Below, in pieces: positions 50,631 through 59,318 of a DNA stretch of 64,000 bases. The position numbers and the translations under genes were made by a program. Numbering within the stretch: position 1 is the first letter of the stretch; every line of letters begins with the position of its first letter. Below the pieces are notes generated by a model. The model did no database searches. It was not told where the DNA came from and was given only the letters and a program-made list of their open reading frames with translations. This DNA is from Meridianimarinicoccus sp044221805 (GTDB lineage: Bacteria; Pseudomonadota; Alphaproteobacteria; Rhodobacterales; Rhodobacteraceae): contig JBGAOK010000002.1 in assembly GCA_044221805.1 (NCBI GenBank), positions 1 through 64,000 of the forward strand, written 5' to 3'.

Positions 50631-52163
50631 GTGAGGGGACCGCACAACATCTGGCGGCTGGTCCGCACCGGCGCGACGCTGGAACGGACCGGGGCGATGC
50701 GGGTCGTGCTGGACGCCTTCGGCGCGCCGGCCCATCTGCGGCTGGTGGCCAGGGTGCTGGGCTGGCCCTTCGCGCCGCTGGGCCTGAAGGGCGATCCGGC
50801 GGTGCCGCCGCTGCCCCGGGCGCTGACCGCCCTGGGACCGGCCTACATCAAGTTCGGCCAGCTCCTGTCGACCCGGCCCGACGTGGTCGGCGACGATCTG
50901 GCCCAGCAGCTGTCGGTGCTGCAGGACAAGCTGCCGCCCTTCCCGGCGGCGGTAGCCAAGGCCGAGGTCGCCCGCGACCTGGGCATCGACGTGGACGAGG
51001 TCTTCGCGGAATTCTCCGAGCCAGTCGCCGCCGCCTCGATCGCCCAGGTCCACAAGGCACGGCTGGCTTCGACCGGCGAGCCGGTGGCGGTGAAGGTGCT
51101 GCGCCCCAGGATCGAACGGGCCTTCCGCAAGGACGTCGATGCCTTCTATCTGGCCGCGTCGATGATCGAACTGCTGTCGCCCGCGTCACGGCGGCTTCGT
51201 CCGATGGACGTGATCCGGCATTTCGAGGGCGTGGTGACGGGGGAGCTGGACCTGCGGCTGGAATCCGCGGCCGCCTCGGAATTCGCCGCGACCACGGCGC
51301 AGGATCCGGGCTTCCGGGTTCCGGCAGTGCGCTGGCTCCTGTCGGGCCGGCGGGTCATGACCCTGGAATGGGTCGAGGGGCCGGGCATGAGCGACATCGC
51401 CGCGATCGACGCGGCAGGACATGACCGCACCGACCTTGCCCGCCGGGTGCTGCAGGATTTCCTGCGTCAGGCGCTCAGGGACGGGTATTTCCACGCCGAC
51501 CTGCATCAGGGCAACCTGAAGGTCGCGCCCGACGGCGACATCGTCGCGCTGGATTTCGGCATCATGGGCCGGATCGACGACTATACCCGCCGGGTCTATG
51601 CCGAGATCCTCTATGGCTTCATCCGGCGCGACTATCGCCGGGTGGCGGAGGTACATTTCGAGGCCGGCTATGTCCCCGCCGACCGCGACATCGACGAATT
51701 CGCCCGGGCGCTGCGCGCGGTGGGCGAGCCGATCTTCGGCATGGACGCGACGCGGATCTCGATGGCGCGGCTGCTGAACTACCTGTTCGAGGTGACCGAG
51801 CGTTTCGGGATGGAGACCCGGACCGAGCTGATCCTTCTGCAGCGCACCATGGTGGTGGTGGAGGGGGTGGCGCGCTCGCTTGATCCGCACATCAACATCT
51901 GGGACGTCGCCCGTCCGGTGGTCGAGGACTACATCGCCAAGAACATCGGACCGAAGGCGCTGGCCCGCGATCTGGCCCGGACCCTGCGGGTGATGTCGCG
52001 CTTCGGCCCGCTGCTGCCGGGCATGGTGGAACGGGCGCTGATCCAGCAGGCGCACCGCAACGACCCCGCCCCGCCGCCGCTGCGGCGCACCCGCCTGATC
52101 TGGGGCGCGGCGGGCCTTGCCGCCGGGCTGGCACTGGCGGCCGCCTGGCACCTGTTCGCCTGA
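50631..52163 (+). CDS. ubiB: Ubiquinone biosynthesis regulatory kinase-like UbiB
   Basis: A 510-residue ABC1/ADCK-family atypical kinase/ATPase needed for ubiquinone synthesis. The KxGQ motif is AYIKFGQLLSTRPDVVGDDL, the Ala-rich loop is AAASIAQVHKARLA, and the catalytic core has FHADLHQGNLKVAPDGDIVA-LDFGIMGR. A C-terminal membrane anchor is visible (LIWGAAGLAAGLALAAAWHL). The start is GTG at 50631, immediately after the ubiE stop, so the pair is coupled. Confidence 0.93.
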   Translation: MRGPHNIWRLVRTGATLERTGAMRVVLDAFGAPAHLRLVARVLGWPFAPLGLKGDPAVPPLPRALTALGPAYIKFGQLLSTRPDVVGDDLAQQLSVLQDKLPPFPAAVAKAEVARDLGIDVDEVFAEFSEPVAAASIAQVHKARLASTGEPVAVKVLRPRIERAFRKDVDAFYLAASMIELLSPASRRLRPMDVIRHFEGVVTGELDLRLESAAASEFAATTAQDPGFRVPAVRWLLSGRRVMTLEWVEGPGMSDIAAIDAAGHDRTDLARRVLQDFLRQALRDGYFHADLHQGNLKVAPDGDIVALDFGIMGRIDDYTRRVYAEILYGFIRRDYRRVAEVHFEAGYVPADRDIDEFARALRAVGEPIFGMDATRISMARLLNYLFEVTERFGMETRTELILLQRTMVVVEGVARSLDPHINIWDVARPVVEDYIAKNIGPKALARDLARTLRVMSRFGPLLPGMVERALIQQAHRNDPAPPPLRRTRLIWGAAGLAAGLALAAAWHLFA

Positions 52164-52169
52164 CCAGGT

Positions 52170-53171
52170 TCAGAGCCGCGCGCGGAGCGCCGCCGCCTCT
52201 GCGTCCAGCGCGGCCCCGTAGGGGGCGTCGCCCCGGTCGAGCCGCCACAGGCAATGGCCGATCACCTGAATGTGAAAGGCTACAGCCATACGGTCGAGCC
52301 GGTCCAGCAGCGCGGGGTCGCCATAGGCGGCCCGGAAGGCATCGACCAGCCCCGGCCGGGGCGGGGCCGAGCCATAGGCCAGGTGCATCGCCGGCGACAG
52401 CGCGAGGGCAAGGTCGCGGACCGGGTCGCCCAGATGCGCGCATTGCCAGTCGATCAGCAGCAGGCCACGAGGGCCGGCAAGGACATTGCCCGGGACCGGA
52501 TCGCCATGGATCAGGCGCGGTGCCGCCAGCCCGGGCAAGGCCAGCGCGGCAGCGGTGTGGGCCAACAGCGGGGCGTCGTCCCAGCCGGCCGCGGCGAGGT
52601 GCCGGCGACCGCGGTCGATCAGCGCCGGGACCAGCGCGGGCCGGTGCCGCAAGTTGCGGATTGCGAAAGGCGGACCGGCATGGAGCCTGGCCAGCAGGGC
52701 AGCGAGCGCGGGGTCCAGCGCGGCCAGCGGCCGGCCCTCGACATGGCCATAGATCAGGCCTTCGTCCCTGCCGAAACGGAACCGGGCCACCGGGCGCGGT
52801 GCCAGCCCGGCAGCGGACAGGGCGGCAAAGGTCCGCGCCTCGGCATCGGGGTCGAGCGGGAACAGGGCGCCGGCCCGATCCGGGCGGGTCAGCTTGCAGA
52901 CCAGCACTTTGGACCCGACCGCCAGGCGATAGACCCGGCTGCTGCGCCCGCCGTCCAGGGCCGACCAGCGTGCTGCCGCCGGCACCAGTCCGGCCCGATC
53001 CAGCGCCCGGCGCAGCGCGGGATGCGGTGGCGCGACCGGCGGCAGGAACGGGCGCTGGGCCGGGGCCGGGACAAGAGCCGGGGCCGGGGGCCGGACCGGG
53101 CACGCTGTCGGGCACGCCGTCGGGCGCGAGGTCGGGCGCGAGGTCGGCGGATCGGGGGGCGCGACTGTCAC
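52170..53171 (-). CDS. Phosphotransferase, aminoglycoside/choline kinase-like
   Basis: A 333-residue protein with an APH/choline-kinase fold. VGSKVLVCKLTRPDRAGALF holds the ATP-binding Lys, LIHGDPVPGNVLA is the catalytic loop (HGDxxxxN), and LLLIDWQCAHLGDPVRDLAL is the DFG-like Asp motif. The first 45 residues are Pro/Thr/Arg/Ala-rich and low in complexity, including four 4-residue repeats coded by a 12-base tandem repeat. The real start may be internal. The substrate may be choline, ethanolamine or an aminoglycoside-like molecule; the sequence does not decide. It is convergent with ubiB. Confidence 0.75.
   Translation of the reverse strand: MTVAPPDPPTSRPTSRPTACPTACPVRPPAPALVPAPAQRPFLPPVAPPHPALRRALDRAGLVPAAARWSALDGGRSSRVYRLAVGSKVLVCKLTRPDRAGALFPLDPDAEARTFAALSAAGLAPRPVARFRFGRDEGLIYGHVEGRPLAALDPALAALLARLHAGPPFAIRNLRHRPALVPALIDRGRRHLAAAGWDDAPLLAHTAAALALPGLAAPRLIHGDPVPGNVLAGPRGLLLIDWQCAHLGDPVRDLALALSPAMHLAYGSAPPRPGLVDAFRAAYGDPALLDRLDRMAVAFHIQVIGHCLWRLDRGDAPYGAALDAEAAALRARL
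53098..53145. repeat. 12-base tandem repeat, four units
   Basis: GGGCACGCTGTC, GGGCACGCCGTC and then two identical GGGCGCGAGGTC units at 53098-53145. On the minus strand they encode PTSR PTSR PTAC PTAC near the N-terminus of the phosphotransferase. A 12-base unit keeps the reading frame, so copy number could vary without breaking the gene. Confidence 0.8.
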
Positions 53172-53384
53172 GGGGTCCTGTCATCCGGTCCCGGAGATCG
53201 GGCGCGGGCCGGGTTTAGGACGGGATGCGCTGGCGGGCAAGCGCGCGCCCCGCGCCGCGCCCCGGTCCCGGCCTGTACCGCCGGTCTTGCCGGCGCCGCC
53301 GACCCAGCCGAAACCTTTGACCTTGCCCGTCCTCTGGGTCCGCCGGCGCACCCGGCTGGAACCGACGGAATTCCGCGGCGGACC

Positions 53385-54080
53385 CTACTTGCCGCGGAGC
53401 GCGGTGATCTCCTCGGGCGCGACCGTCTGGCCATTGGTGAGCACGATCTCGGTGCCGCCGGTGCCGCTGCGGACCTCGGCCACTTCGCCATAGGCGCTGA
53501 CCGTGACGGTCTCGATGTCTCCCGAAGCATCGGTGGCCTCAACCTCGAGCGCGTACTCGCCCTTCAGAAGCGGCTCGCCTCCGGGCGAGGTTCCGGCCCA
53601 GGGATAGGGCGTCGTCGCCCCGGTGACGTCGATGCGGTGAAGTTCCAGCCCCGATCCGGTCCGCACCACCAGTTCGGCCTTCTTCGTCCCCTCGGGAATC
53701 TCGTAGTGCAATTCCACCGGGTTGCCGTCGGCCATGATCGTGCCCTCGGTCCGCGCCTCCATCCCGACCCAGCCGGAGTATTGCGCAAGGCCGCCCAGCC
53801 CGGAATTGCCGCCCATCGACTTGAGAAGGTCGTTGGTGAGAACCTGCTGCTCGACCCCGGCAAAGGTGGCGAGCTGGACCGCATAGTCGGTCGAATCGAT
53901 CGGATTCATCGGATCCTGATTCTGCAACTGGGTTGTGAGCATCTTCAGGAAGGTCTCGAAGTCCGAGGACAGGACGGTTCCCTTCTCGGAATCCGTGCCC
54001 GATCCGGACGCGGATGCTGCGGACGCGGTGCCAGTTCCGGTGGCGAGTCCGTTCGAAGACGTCACGGCGTCGACGGCCAT
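53385..54080 (-). CDS. flgD: Flagellar hook assembly protein FlgD
   Basis: A 231-residue hook-capping scaffold. The N-terminal export region is Ser/Gly/Ala-rich, then the conserved SSDFETFLKMLTTQLQNQDP and NPIDSTDYAVQLATFAGVEQ, followed by FlgD tudor/Ig-like strands (LVVRTGSGLELHRI, LKGEYALEVEATDASGD). It has no signal peptide, as expected for a type III export substrate. It lies 11 bases downstream of fliK in the same direction. Confidence 0.93.
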   Translation of the reverse strand: MAVDAVTSSNGLATGTGTASAASASGSGTDSEKGTVLSSDFETFLKMLTTQLQNQDPMNPIDSTDYAVQLATFAGVEQQVLTNDLLKSMGGNSGLGGLAQYSGWVGMEARTEGTIMADGNPVELHYEIPEGTKKAELVVRTGSGLELHRIDVTGATTPYPWAGTSPGGEPLLKGEYALEVEATDASGDIETVTVSAYGEVAEVRSGTGGTEIVLTNGQTVAPEEITALRGK

Positions 54081-54091
54081 GGGGAGTCCTT

Positions 54092-55459
54092 TCAGAGCCT
54101 GAGGTCAAGACCGCGGGCGGAGACCGCCGTGGCAGTCGGACGCAGCGGGAGTACGGGCGGGGCGGACGCCGGTTCGACTCCGGACTCCGGTCCGGTTTCG
54201 CCTTGCGAACCGGGCGCGAATCGGGCCGGCTGGTCCTGGCGCGGCCCGAAGTCGAACCCGACCTGTCCGTAGCCGAGGTCGCGGAAATCCTGCTCCAGCA
54301 GGGCGATGTGGCGCCGCAGCAGGCCTTCGGTTTCGGGCCTGTCGGCATGGATCCGGACATGGAGGTTCAGGTCGTCGCCCGAGATGGTCATCTGCAGAGT
54401 GCCCAGTTCCTCAGGACTGAGAGCGATCTCGATGCTACCATCCCGGGCCTGACGAATGCCGTCGACGATCTGGCTGCCGATGTTTTGCGGCGCGGCCGGG
54501 CGATGGTCTGCCGTTCGTGACGCCTCGGTCGGCGTTGCGCTGGCGCGGTCGGCCCCGGTGGCGGGCGAGAGCCCGGCGCTGTCAGGTCCTGCACGGTCGG
54601 CGAAGCCGCCGCCGTCCGAGCCTGCCCCGGATCCGCCGGTTTCGGCCCCCCCGGCCGGCACCATCCGCGGATCGCCCGTTGCGGGTCCCGTCGCGCCGGC
54701 CGCGTCCCGGTCGCTGGATCCCGATGCGCCGGCCGACCTTTCGCCGGCTGTCTCCCCCGCAGGCGCTGCGGGGGCGCTGTTGCCTGCGGGCGTCACGCCT
54801 CGCGTCCCCGGGTCTGCGAAAGCCGGAGCAATTCCGTTCGTAACAGCGTCTCCTGTCACAGGCCGGGCCGCGGCGATCGCGGGGCTGCCGCCGGAAACCT
54901 CAGGGGCCGCCGCGGCGGGTGCTTCGGTTGCTGCGGTTCCGGCAAGTGCCGGCGAGTCGCCGTCAGCCGACGCAGTAGAGCCGACGCTGACCGCCCGCGC
55001 CCCCGCGGCTCCGGCCTGAAGGACCGAAGCCGGGTGCGCCATCCCGGCGTTGGACAGGCCGGCCGCGGCCGGCGTCTGCGACGTCGCCTCTCCGATCAGG
55101 CCGGTGTCCCCGGTGGAAGACGCAGCGGGCGACAGCTGAGCCTGTCCGCCTCCTCCGCCCGCGGCACCCTGCACCGCTGCCTGAAAGGCGCTATCTCCCG
55201 AAGACGTCGCGACCTCGGCCACCGGCCGGCTGAACGGGGCTGCGGGCTCGGGTGGGGGTTGTTCGGCCCGGTCTTCGTCCCGGTTGTCGTTCCGGTCGTC
55301 CTCCGCGTCGTCTTCCGACGGGACTCTGGCGGGCTCCGCCATTTCATCCGCGAAGCAGGACGGCGATTCGGTGGCGCCGGTCGCGCGGGCGTCTGGCTGG
55401 TAGGACGCGGCCCGCGTCCGGGCCAGAGCGGCGTAGGGTGGCAAGGGTTCCGGCATCAT
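54092..55459 (-). CDS. fliK: Flagellar hook-length control protein FliK
   Basis: A 455-residue protein with a long low-complexity Ala/Pro/Gly/Ser-rich N-terminal part (about 320 residues) and a conserved C-terminal hook-length domain: NIGSQIVDGIRQARDGSIEI, ALSPEELGTLQMTISGDDLN and HIALLEQDFRDLGYGQVGFD. FliK measures the hook and switches export specificity. I use ATG 55459, which has GAGG suitably spaced; ATG 55492 would add 11 residues. It is upstream of flgD and divergent from the rod-binding gene. Confidence 0.85.
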   Translation of the reverse strand: MMPEPLPPYAALARTRAASYQPDARATGATESPSCFADEMAEPARVPSEDDAEDDRNDNRDEDRAEQPPPEPAAPFSRPVAEVATSSGDSAFQAAVQGAAGGGGGQAQLSPAASSTGDTGLIGEATSQTPAAAGLSNAGMAHPASVLQAGAAGARAVSVGSTASADGDSPALAGTAATEAPAAAAPEVSGGSPAIAAARPVTGDAVTNGIAPAFADPGTRGVTPAGNSAPAAPAGETAGERSAGASGSSDRDAAGATGPATGDPRMVPAGGAETGGSGAGSDGGGFADRAGPDSAGLSPATGADRASATPTEASRTADHRPAAPQNIGSQIVDGIRQARDGSIEIALSPEELGTLQMTISGDDLNLHVRIHADRPETEGLLRRHIALLEQDFRDLGYGQVGFDFGPRQDQPARFAPGSQGETGPESGVEPASAPPVLPLRPTATAVSARGLDLRL

Positions 55460-55505
55460 CGCAGACCTCGTCTCGGGTTCCGGCCGGAACATTCCGCGAT
55501 CACCC

Positions 55506-55520
55506 TTACCAGACGTTTAC
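55506..55520. promoter_or_regulatory. CtrA-like site TTAC-N7-TTAC between divergent flagellar genes
   Basis: TTAC at 55506-55509, seven bases, TTAC at 55517-55520, between fliK and the rod-binding gene. It approaches the CtrA consensus TTAA-N7-TTAA with one mismatch in each half. In Rhodobacteraceae CtrA controls flagellar genes. Confidence 0.35.
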
Positions 55521-55572
55521 CGCGACCAAGGCATGGAGTCGGGCGACTCCCACTCACCCGAAAGGACGATCC

Positions 55573-55854
55573 ATGCAGGTGACACCGCACATTCCCGCAA
55601 GAACTGCCGAAAGGCGTCCGGGGGCCGACCCGGACGCCGCCTTGCATCAGGCTGCAGTGAAGCTCGAGTCGACCTTTCTGTCCGAGATGCTGCGCTCGGC
55701 CGGTCTCGGCGAGACCGCCGAGTCCTTCGGCGGTGGCGTCGGCGAGGACCAGTTCGCGTCGTTCCTGAGCGACGCCCAGGCCGAGACGATTGCAGTAGGC
55801 GGCGGCATCGGCCTTGCCGAATCGATCTTCCGGTCACTGAAGGCCCGCGACTGA
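55573..55854 (+). CDS. Rod-binding protein, FlgJ N-terminal-like
   Basis: A 93-residue protein matching the rod-binding domain of FlgJ without the muramidase part, the usual state in alphaproteobacteria: ALHQAAVKLESTFLSEMLRS, GLGETAESFGGGVGEDQFAS and FLSDAQAETIAVGGGIGLAE. It caps the growing flagellar rod in the periplasm. The stop shares one base with the next start (TGATG at 55852-55856). Confidence 0.85.
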   Translation: MQVTPHIPARTAERRPGADPDAALHQAAVKLESTFLSEMLRSAGLGETAESFGGGVGEDQFASFLSDAQAETIAVGGGIGLAESIFRSLKARD

Positions 55855-56201
55855 TGGCTGGTCCTGACAGTGGAGCGGACCGGCTCGCGGCGCTGCTGAG
55901 CGAGGAACGTCGCTGCCTTCTTGCGGGAGACCTCGGCCGCCTCGCAGATCTTGCACCCGAAAAGCAGGCGCTGGCCGAGGCATTCGCTCGCCGACCGGTG
56001 CCGGCGGACAGCGATGCCTCCCGTCTCGCCTCGCTGGCGCGGCGCAACCAGGCCCTGCTGGAGGCGGCCGCGGACGGGCTGAGGTCGGCGCTGCGCCGGG
56101 TGATCGAGGTGCGCAACCTGCACCGCGGGCGCGGCACCTATGGCGCCAGCGGGCTTCGCGCCGACTCCGCCGATTCCGCCGGCATCGAGCGACGCTTCTA
56201 G
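55854..56201 (+). CDS. FlgN-like flagellar export chaperone
   Basis: A 115-residue all-helical protein: LAALLSEERRCLLAGDLGRL, ADLAPEKQALAEAF and SLARRNQALLEAAADGLRSA-LRRVIEVR, the pattern of FlgN/FliT-type chaperones that escort hook-filament junction proteins. The C-terminus ends GTYGASGLRADSAD-like, as in alphaproteobacterial FlgN. It overlaps the rod-binding gene by one base and precedes the flagellin gene by about 210 bases. The family call rests on pattern and position. Confidence 0.65.
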   Translation: MAGPDSGADRLAALLSEERRCLLAGDLGRLADLAPEKQALAEAFARRPVPADSDASRLASLARRNQALLEAAADGLRSALRRVIEVRNLHRGRGTYGASGLRADSADSAGIERRF

Positions 56202-56243
56202 TCGGCCGGAATGGCGAAAATTTTCTGCTTTTTCCTGAACGGG

Positions 56244-56258
56244 TTAGAACTCCATTAG
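56244..56258 (+). promoter_or_regulatory. CtrA-like site TTAG-N7-TTAG upstream of flagellin
   Basis: TTAG at 56244-56247, seven bases, TTAG at 56255-56258, about 155 bases before the flagellin start. It has one mismatch in each half of the CtrA consensus TTAA-N7-TTAA. Confidence 0.35.
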
Positions 56259-56411
56259 GAGAGGCGGGGCCAAGGTGCCCCTGCATCCGGCAAAGCAGGA
56301 TGGCGCGGACGAAGACGATCCGCAGCGGTCAGAAGGTCATGACACTCCGCGTTGTGCGACGCGGCGAAACCGACCCGGTGCAAAAGCACCTGAACACAGG
56401 AAGACACCTCG

Positions 56412-57623
56412 ATGTCCAGCATTCTGACAAACAACGGCGCGATGGTCGCGCTGCAGACCCTCAAGGGAATCAACGCGAGCCTGGGCAAGACCCAGAACGA
56501 GATCTCGACCGGCAAGTCGATCGCCACCGCCAAAGACAACTCGGCCATCTGGGCGATCTCGAAGGTCATGGAATCCGACGTCTCGGGCTTCTCGGCAATC
56601 TCCGACAGCCTCGCGCTGGGCGATTCCACCGTGGCGGTTGCCCAGGCGGCCTCGGAAACCATCACCGACCTTCTCGGCAAGATGAAAGAGGCGATCGTCG
56701 CCGCCACCAACGACATCTCCGACCGTTCCAAGCTGAACGCCGACGTCACGGCGTACAAGGAACAGATCGCAAAGGTGGTCAGCGCGGCGCAGTACAACGG
56801 CCTGAACCTGGTGGACGGATCGGTCGCCTCCACGGACATCCTGGCGTCGCTGGACCGCAGTTCGTCGGGCACCGTTACCCCGTCCTACATCACGGTCTCG
56901 GGCCAGAACCTGTCAACCACGGGCTATGTGGCCGCCAACGTGTTCTCCGTGGCGAACGGTTACGCGGCGACCGCTGGCGATGCGGCAGCAATGTCGCTGG
57001 ATGTCAGCGGCGGTTCCGACAACGACACCCTGACCATCTCGGCTGCCGGTCTGGCCGCCGGCGACACCCTGTCGATCCGAATCGGCAGCGAAGTCGCCTC
57101 GTACCAGGTGACCGCGAACGACCTGGCTGCGACCACGCCGGAAGACGTGATCGCGGTGGCACTGAAGCAGCAGGTCGAAGCACTGGGCGTGTCGAACCTG
57201 ACCGTCGACTACGACTCGTCGGCGCCGGGCGATCTGGTCTTCACCAACACCGGCACCAGCGCGATCTCGGTCTCGGCCGGTTTCACCAACGCCGGTTCGG
57301 GCGGCCTTGCCGCCCTGCAGAGTCTCGACGTCAGCACGCTGGCGAACGCCCAGATCGCACTGGGGACGATCGAGACCCTGTCCGACACGGCGATCGACGC
57401 CGCCGCGGCCTTCGGGTCGGATGCGATGCAGGTCGACATCCAGGCCAAGTTCGTCTCGAAATTGACCGATGCGCTGAAATCCGGCATCGGCTCGATGGTT
57501 GACGCCGACATGGAGGAAGCCTCGGCGCGGCTGCAGGCGCTTCAGGTGCAGCAGCAGCTGGCGATCCAGTCGCTGTCGATCGCCAACCAGGCGCCGCAGA
57601 GCGTGCTCTCGCTGTTCCGCTGA
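56412..57623 (+). CDS. fliC: Flagellin
   Basis: The 403-residue filament subunit, exported by the flagellar type III system. The conserved D0/D1 ends are SSILTNNGAMVALQTLKGIN, ASLGKTQNEISTGKSIATAK at the N-terminus and ASARLQALQVQQQLAIQSLS, IANQAPQSVLSLFR at the C-terminus. The middle (residues 140-320) is a variable Ser/Thr/Ala-rich surface domain with two similar segments (DTLTISAAGLAAGDTLSIRI and DLVFTNTGTSAISVSAGFTN). There are no cysteines. It has a long 5' region and is followed by a strong hairpin and flaF-flbT, which control flagellin in alphaproteobacteria. Confidence 0.95.
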   Translation: MSSILTNNGAMVALQTLKGINASLGKTQNEISTGKSIATAKDNSAIWAISKVMESDVSGFSAISDSLALGDSTVAVAQAASETITDLLGKMKEAIVAATNDISDRSKLNADVTAYKEQIAKVVSAAQYNGLNLVDGSVASTDILASLDRSSSGTVTPSYITVSGQNLSTTGYVAANVFSVANGYAATAGDAAAMSLDVSGGSDNDTLTISAAGLAAGDTLSIRIGSEVASYQVTANDLAATTPEDVIAVALKQQVEALGVSNLTVDYDSSAPGDLVFTNTGTSAISVSAGFTNAGSGGLAALQSLDVSTLANAQIALGTIETLSDTAIDAAAAFGSDAMQVDIQAKFVSKLTDALKSGIGSMVDADMEEASARLQALQVQQQLAIQSLSIANQAPQSVLSLFR

Positions 57624-57633
57624 TCTTCGGTCT

Positions 57634-57658
57634 CGGGGGTGCCTGAGCGGCACCCCCG
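57634..57658 (+). terminator. Perfect hairpin after the flagellin gene
   Basis: A 10-base perfect stem, CGGGGGTGCC at 57634-57643 with GGCACCCCCG at 57649-57658, loop TGAGC. There is no T run after it, so it may stabilise the flagellin mRNA 3' end or let some transcription through to flaF. Confidence 0.65.
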
Positions 57659-57712
57659 GTCCTGACCGGCCGATGGCCGGAGGCACCAAAACGGTCACTG
57701 GAAGGAACCGAC

Positions 57713-58087
57713 GTGAACGCTTTCGACATGGCCCGAACGGCCTACTCTCCCGCCAATGCGGCAGTGCGCACTCCGCAGAGCAACGAACACGAGGCCTTCG
57801 TGCGCGTCACCCGGCGGCTGAAGGCCGCCGACAGACCCGACGCGCCGTTTCCCGAGATCGTCCAGGCCCTGCACGAGAACCGTCGACTCTGGACGTTGAT
57901 CTCGACCAGCGTCGCCGACGGGGACAATGCCCTGCCGTCCGACCTGCGCGCCCGGCTCTTCTACCTCGGGCAGTTTGTCGAGCACCACAGCCGGATTGTC
58001 CTTCGGGGCGACGGTGCCCTTGGCGTGCTTGTCGACATCAACACGGCGGTGATGCGGGGGCTGCGTCTGCAGCTTGGCCAGCAATGA
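57713..58087 (+). CDS. flaF: Flagellar biosynthesis regulator FlaF
   Basis: A 124-residue protein of the alphaproteobacterial FlaF family, needed for flagellin synthesis and secretion. FDMARTAYSPANAAVRTPQS, FVRVTRRLKAADR, ALHENRRLWTLISTSVADGD and LGVLVDINTAVMRGL are typical. The start is GTG at 57713 with GAAGGAA ahead. The stop overlaps flbT in ATGA (58084-58087). Confidence 0.92.
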   Translation: MNAFDMARTAYSPANAAVRTPQSNEHEAFVRVTRRLKAADRPDAPFPEIVQALHENRRLWTLISTSVADGDNALPSDLRARLFYLGQFVEHHSRIVLRGDGALGVLVDINTAVMRGLRLQLGQQ

Positions 58088-58491
58088 CCGGCCTCGTCCT
58101 GAAACTTGGCCCGCACGAGCGTATCCTGATCAACGGCGCCGTGATCGAGAACGGCGACCGGCGCAGTCGGCTGAACATCGTCACCCCCAACGCGCATATC
58201 CTGAGACTGAAGGATGCGATCCACCCCGATCAGGTGAACACGCCGGTGCGCCGGGTCTGCTACATCGCGCAGCTTGTCCTTTCGGGCGATGCCGACCCCG
58301 AGGAGGCGCGGCTGCAACTCCTCCGCGGTATCGAGCAACTCAGCCAGGCCCTGACCGATCCCGACAGCCGGCGCCTGCTGTCCGCCGCCACCACTGCCGC
58401 CGATACCCGGCAGTTCTATCCGGCGATGAAGGCGCTGCGGAGCCTTCTGCCGCGCGAGGAACGGTTGCTCGCGGCGCGGAGGCCATCATGA
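58084..58491 (+). CDS. flbT: Flagellin post-transcriptional regulator FlbT
   Basis: A 135-residue protein which in Caulobacter binds the flagellin mRNA leader and represses translation until the hook is complete. LVLKLGPHERILINGAVIEN, DRRSRLNIVTPNAHILRLKD and VRRVCYIAQLVLSGDADPEE are diagnostic. It overlaps flaF upstream and the DUF1217 gene downstream, both by 4 bases (ATGA), so the three are translationally coupled. Confidence 0.94.
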   Translation: MTGLVLKLGPHERILINGAVIENGDRRSRLNIVTPNAHILRLKDAIHPDQVNTPVRRVCYIAQLVLSGDADPEEARLQLLRGIEQLSQALTDPDSRRLLSAATTAADTRQFYPAMKALRSLLPREERLLAARRPS

Positions 58492-59318
58492 GCTTCCAGC
58501 CGACGATCCCGCTGGGTGGCGTCGCCGGCTGGAGTTTCCTGAAGCGCACCCTCACGGCGCAGAAGGCGGTCCATGCCGCCTCCAGCCAGCTTGACCGCGA
58601 AACCGCCTATTTCCGAGAGAAGATCGGCAGTGTCGGGACCGCGGCCGATCTTGTCGCCGACCGCACGCTTCTCAAGGTCGCGCTCGGCGCCTTCGGTCTG
58701 CAGGACGATCTGCCGAACCGCTACTTCATCCGGAAGGTGCTGGAGGGCGGTGTGCTTGACACCGACAGCCTGGCAAACAAGCTGAGCGACCCGCGCTATG
58801 CCGCCCTGACCAAGGCCTTCGGGTTCGGCGACTTCTCGGTGCCACGCACCGTGCTGAGCGGCTTTCCCGACGAGATCATCTCGGCCTATCGCGACAAGGA
58901 CTTCGAGGTCGCCGTGGGAAACGTGGACGAGAACCTGCGTCTTGCCCTTTCGCTCGATGGGGAACTCGCACAGCTGGTCGAGCGGTCTTCGTCGGCCGAT
59001 GCCCGATGGTTCGGCGTGATGGGCAGTACTCCCCTTCGCGAGGTCTTCGAAACCGCGCTCGGCTTGCCAGAGAGTTTCGCCAGCCTCGATATCGACCAGC
59101 AGCTGGGAGTGTTCCGCCAGCGGGCCGGACAGGTCTTCGGCGTGACCGAGGTGGAGGACTTCACCGACCCCGCAATGGCCGAGCGGCTCAGGACCCGGTT
59201 TCTGGTGATGGCAGAGGCCGGGAGCGGGTCGTCAGCGGTCGCGAGTTCCCCGGCGCTGTCCCTGCTGTCCGGGTCAGGATCGGCATCGAGCCTGCTCTCG
59301 GTGCTCTACGCGTCCTGA
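58488..59318 (+). CDS. DUF1217 flagellar-cluster protein
   Basis: A 276-residue protein of the DUF1217 family, nearly always found in alphaproteobacterial flagellar loci but of unknown function. AYFREKIGSVGTAADLVADR, ALGAFGLQDDLPNRYFIRKV, KLSDPRYAALTKAFGFGD and DARWFGVMGSTPLREVFETA are characteristic. The C-terminal 50 residues are Ser/Ala-rich. It overlaps flbT by 4 bases. It lacks a signal peptide, so it may be cytoplasmic or exported by the flagellar system. Confidence 0.85.
   Translation: MSFQPTIPLGGVAGWSFLKRTLTAQKAVHAASSQLDRETAYFREKIGSVGTAADLVADRTLLKVALGAFGLQDDLPNRYFIRKVLEGGVLDTDSLANKLSDPRYAALTKAFGFGDFSVPRTVLSGFPDEIISAYRDKDFEVAVGNVDENLRLALSLDGELAQLVERSSSADARWFGVMGSTPLREVFETALGLPESFASLDIDQQLGVFRQRAGQVFGVTEVEDFTDPAMAERLRTRFLVMAEAGSGSSAVASSPALSLLSGSGSASSLLSVLYAS

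Noticed and set aside
53090..53150. CRISPR-like repeats
   Set aside because: The units are 12 bases, directly adjacent with no spacers, and lie inside a coding frame.
56213..56240. A sigma-54-like GG...GC element upstream of flagellin
   Set aside because: The spacing between GG and GC is 12 bases where 10 is required, and the flanking consensus is poor.
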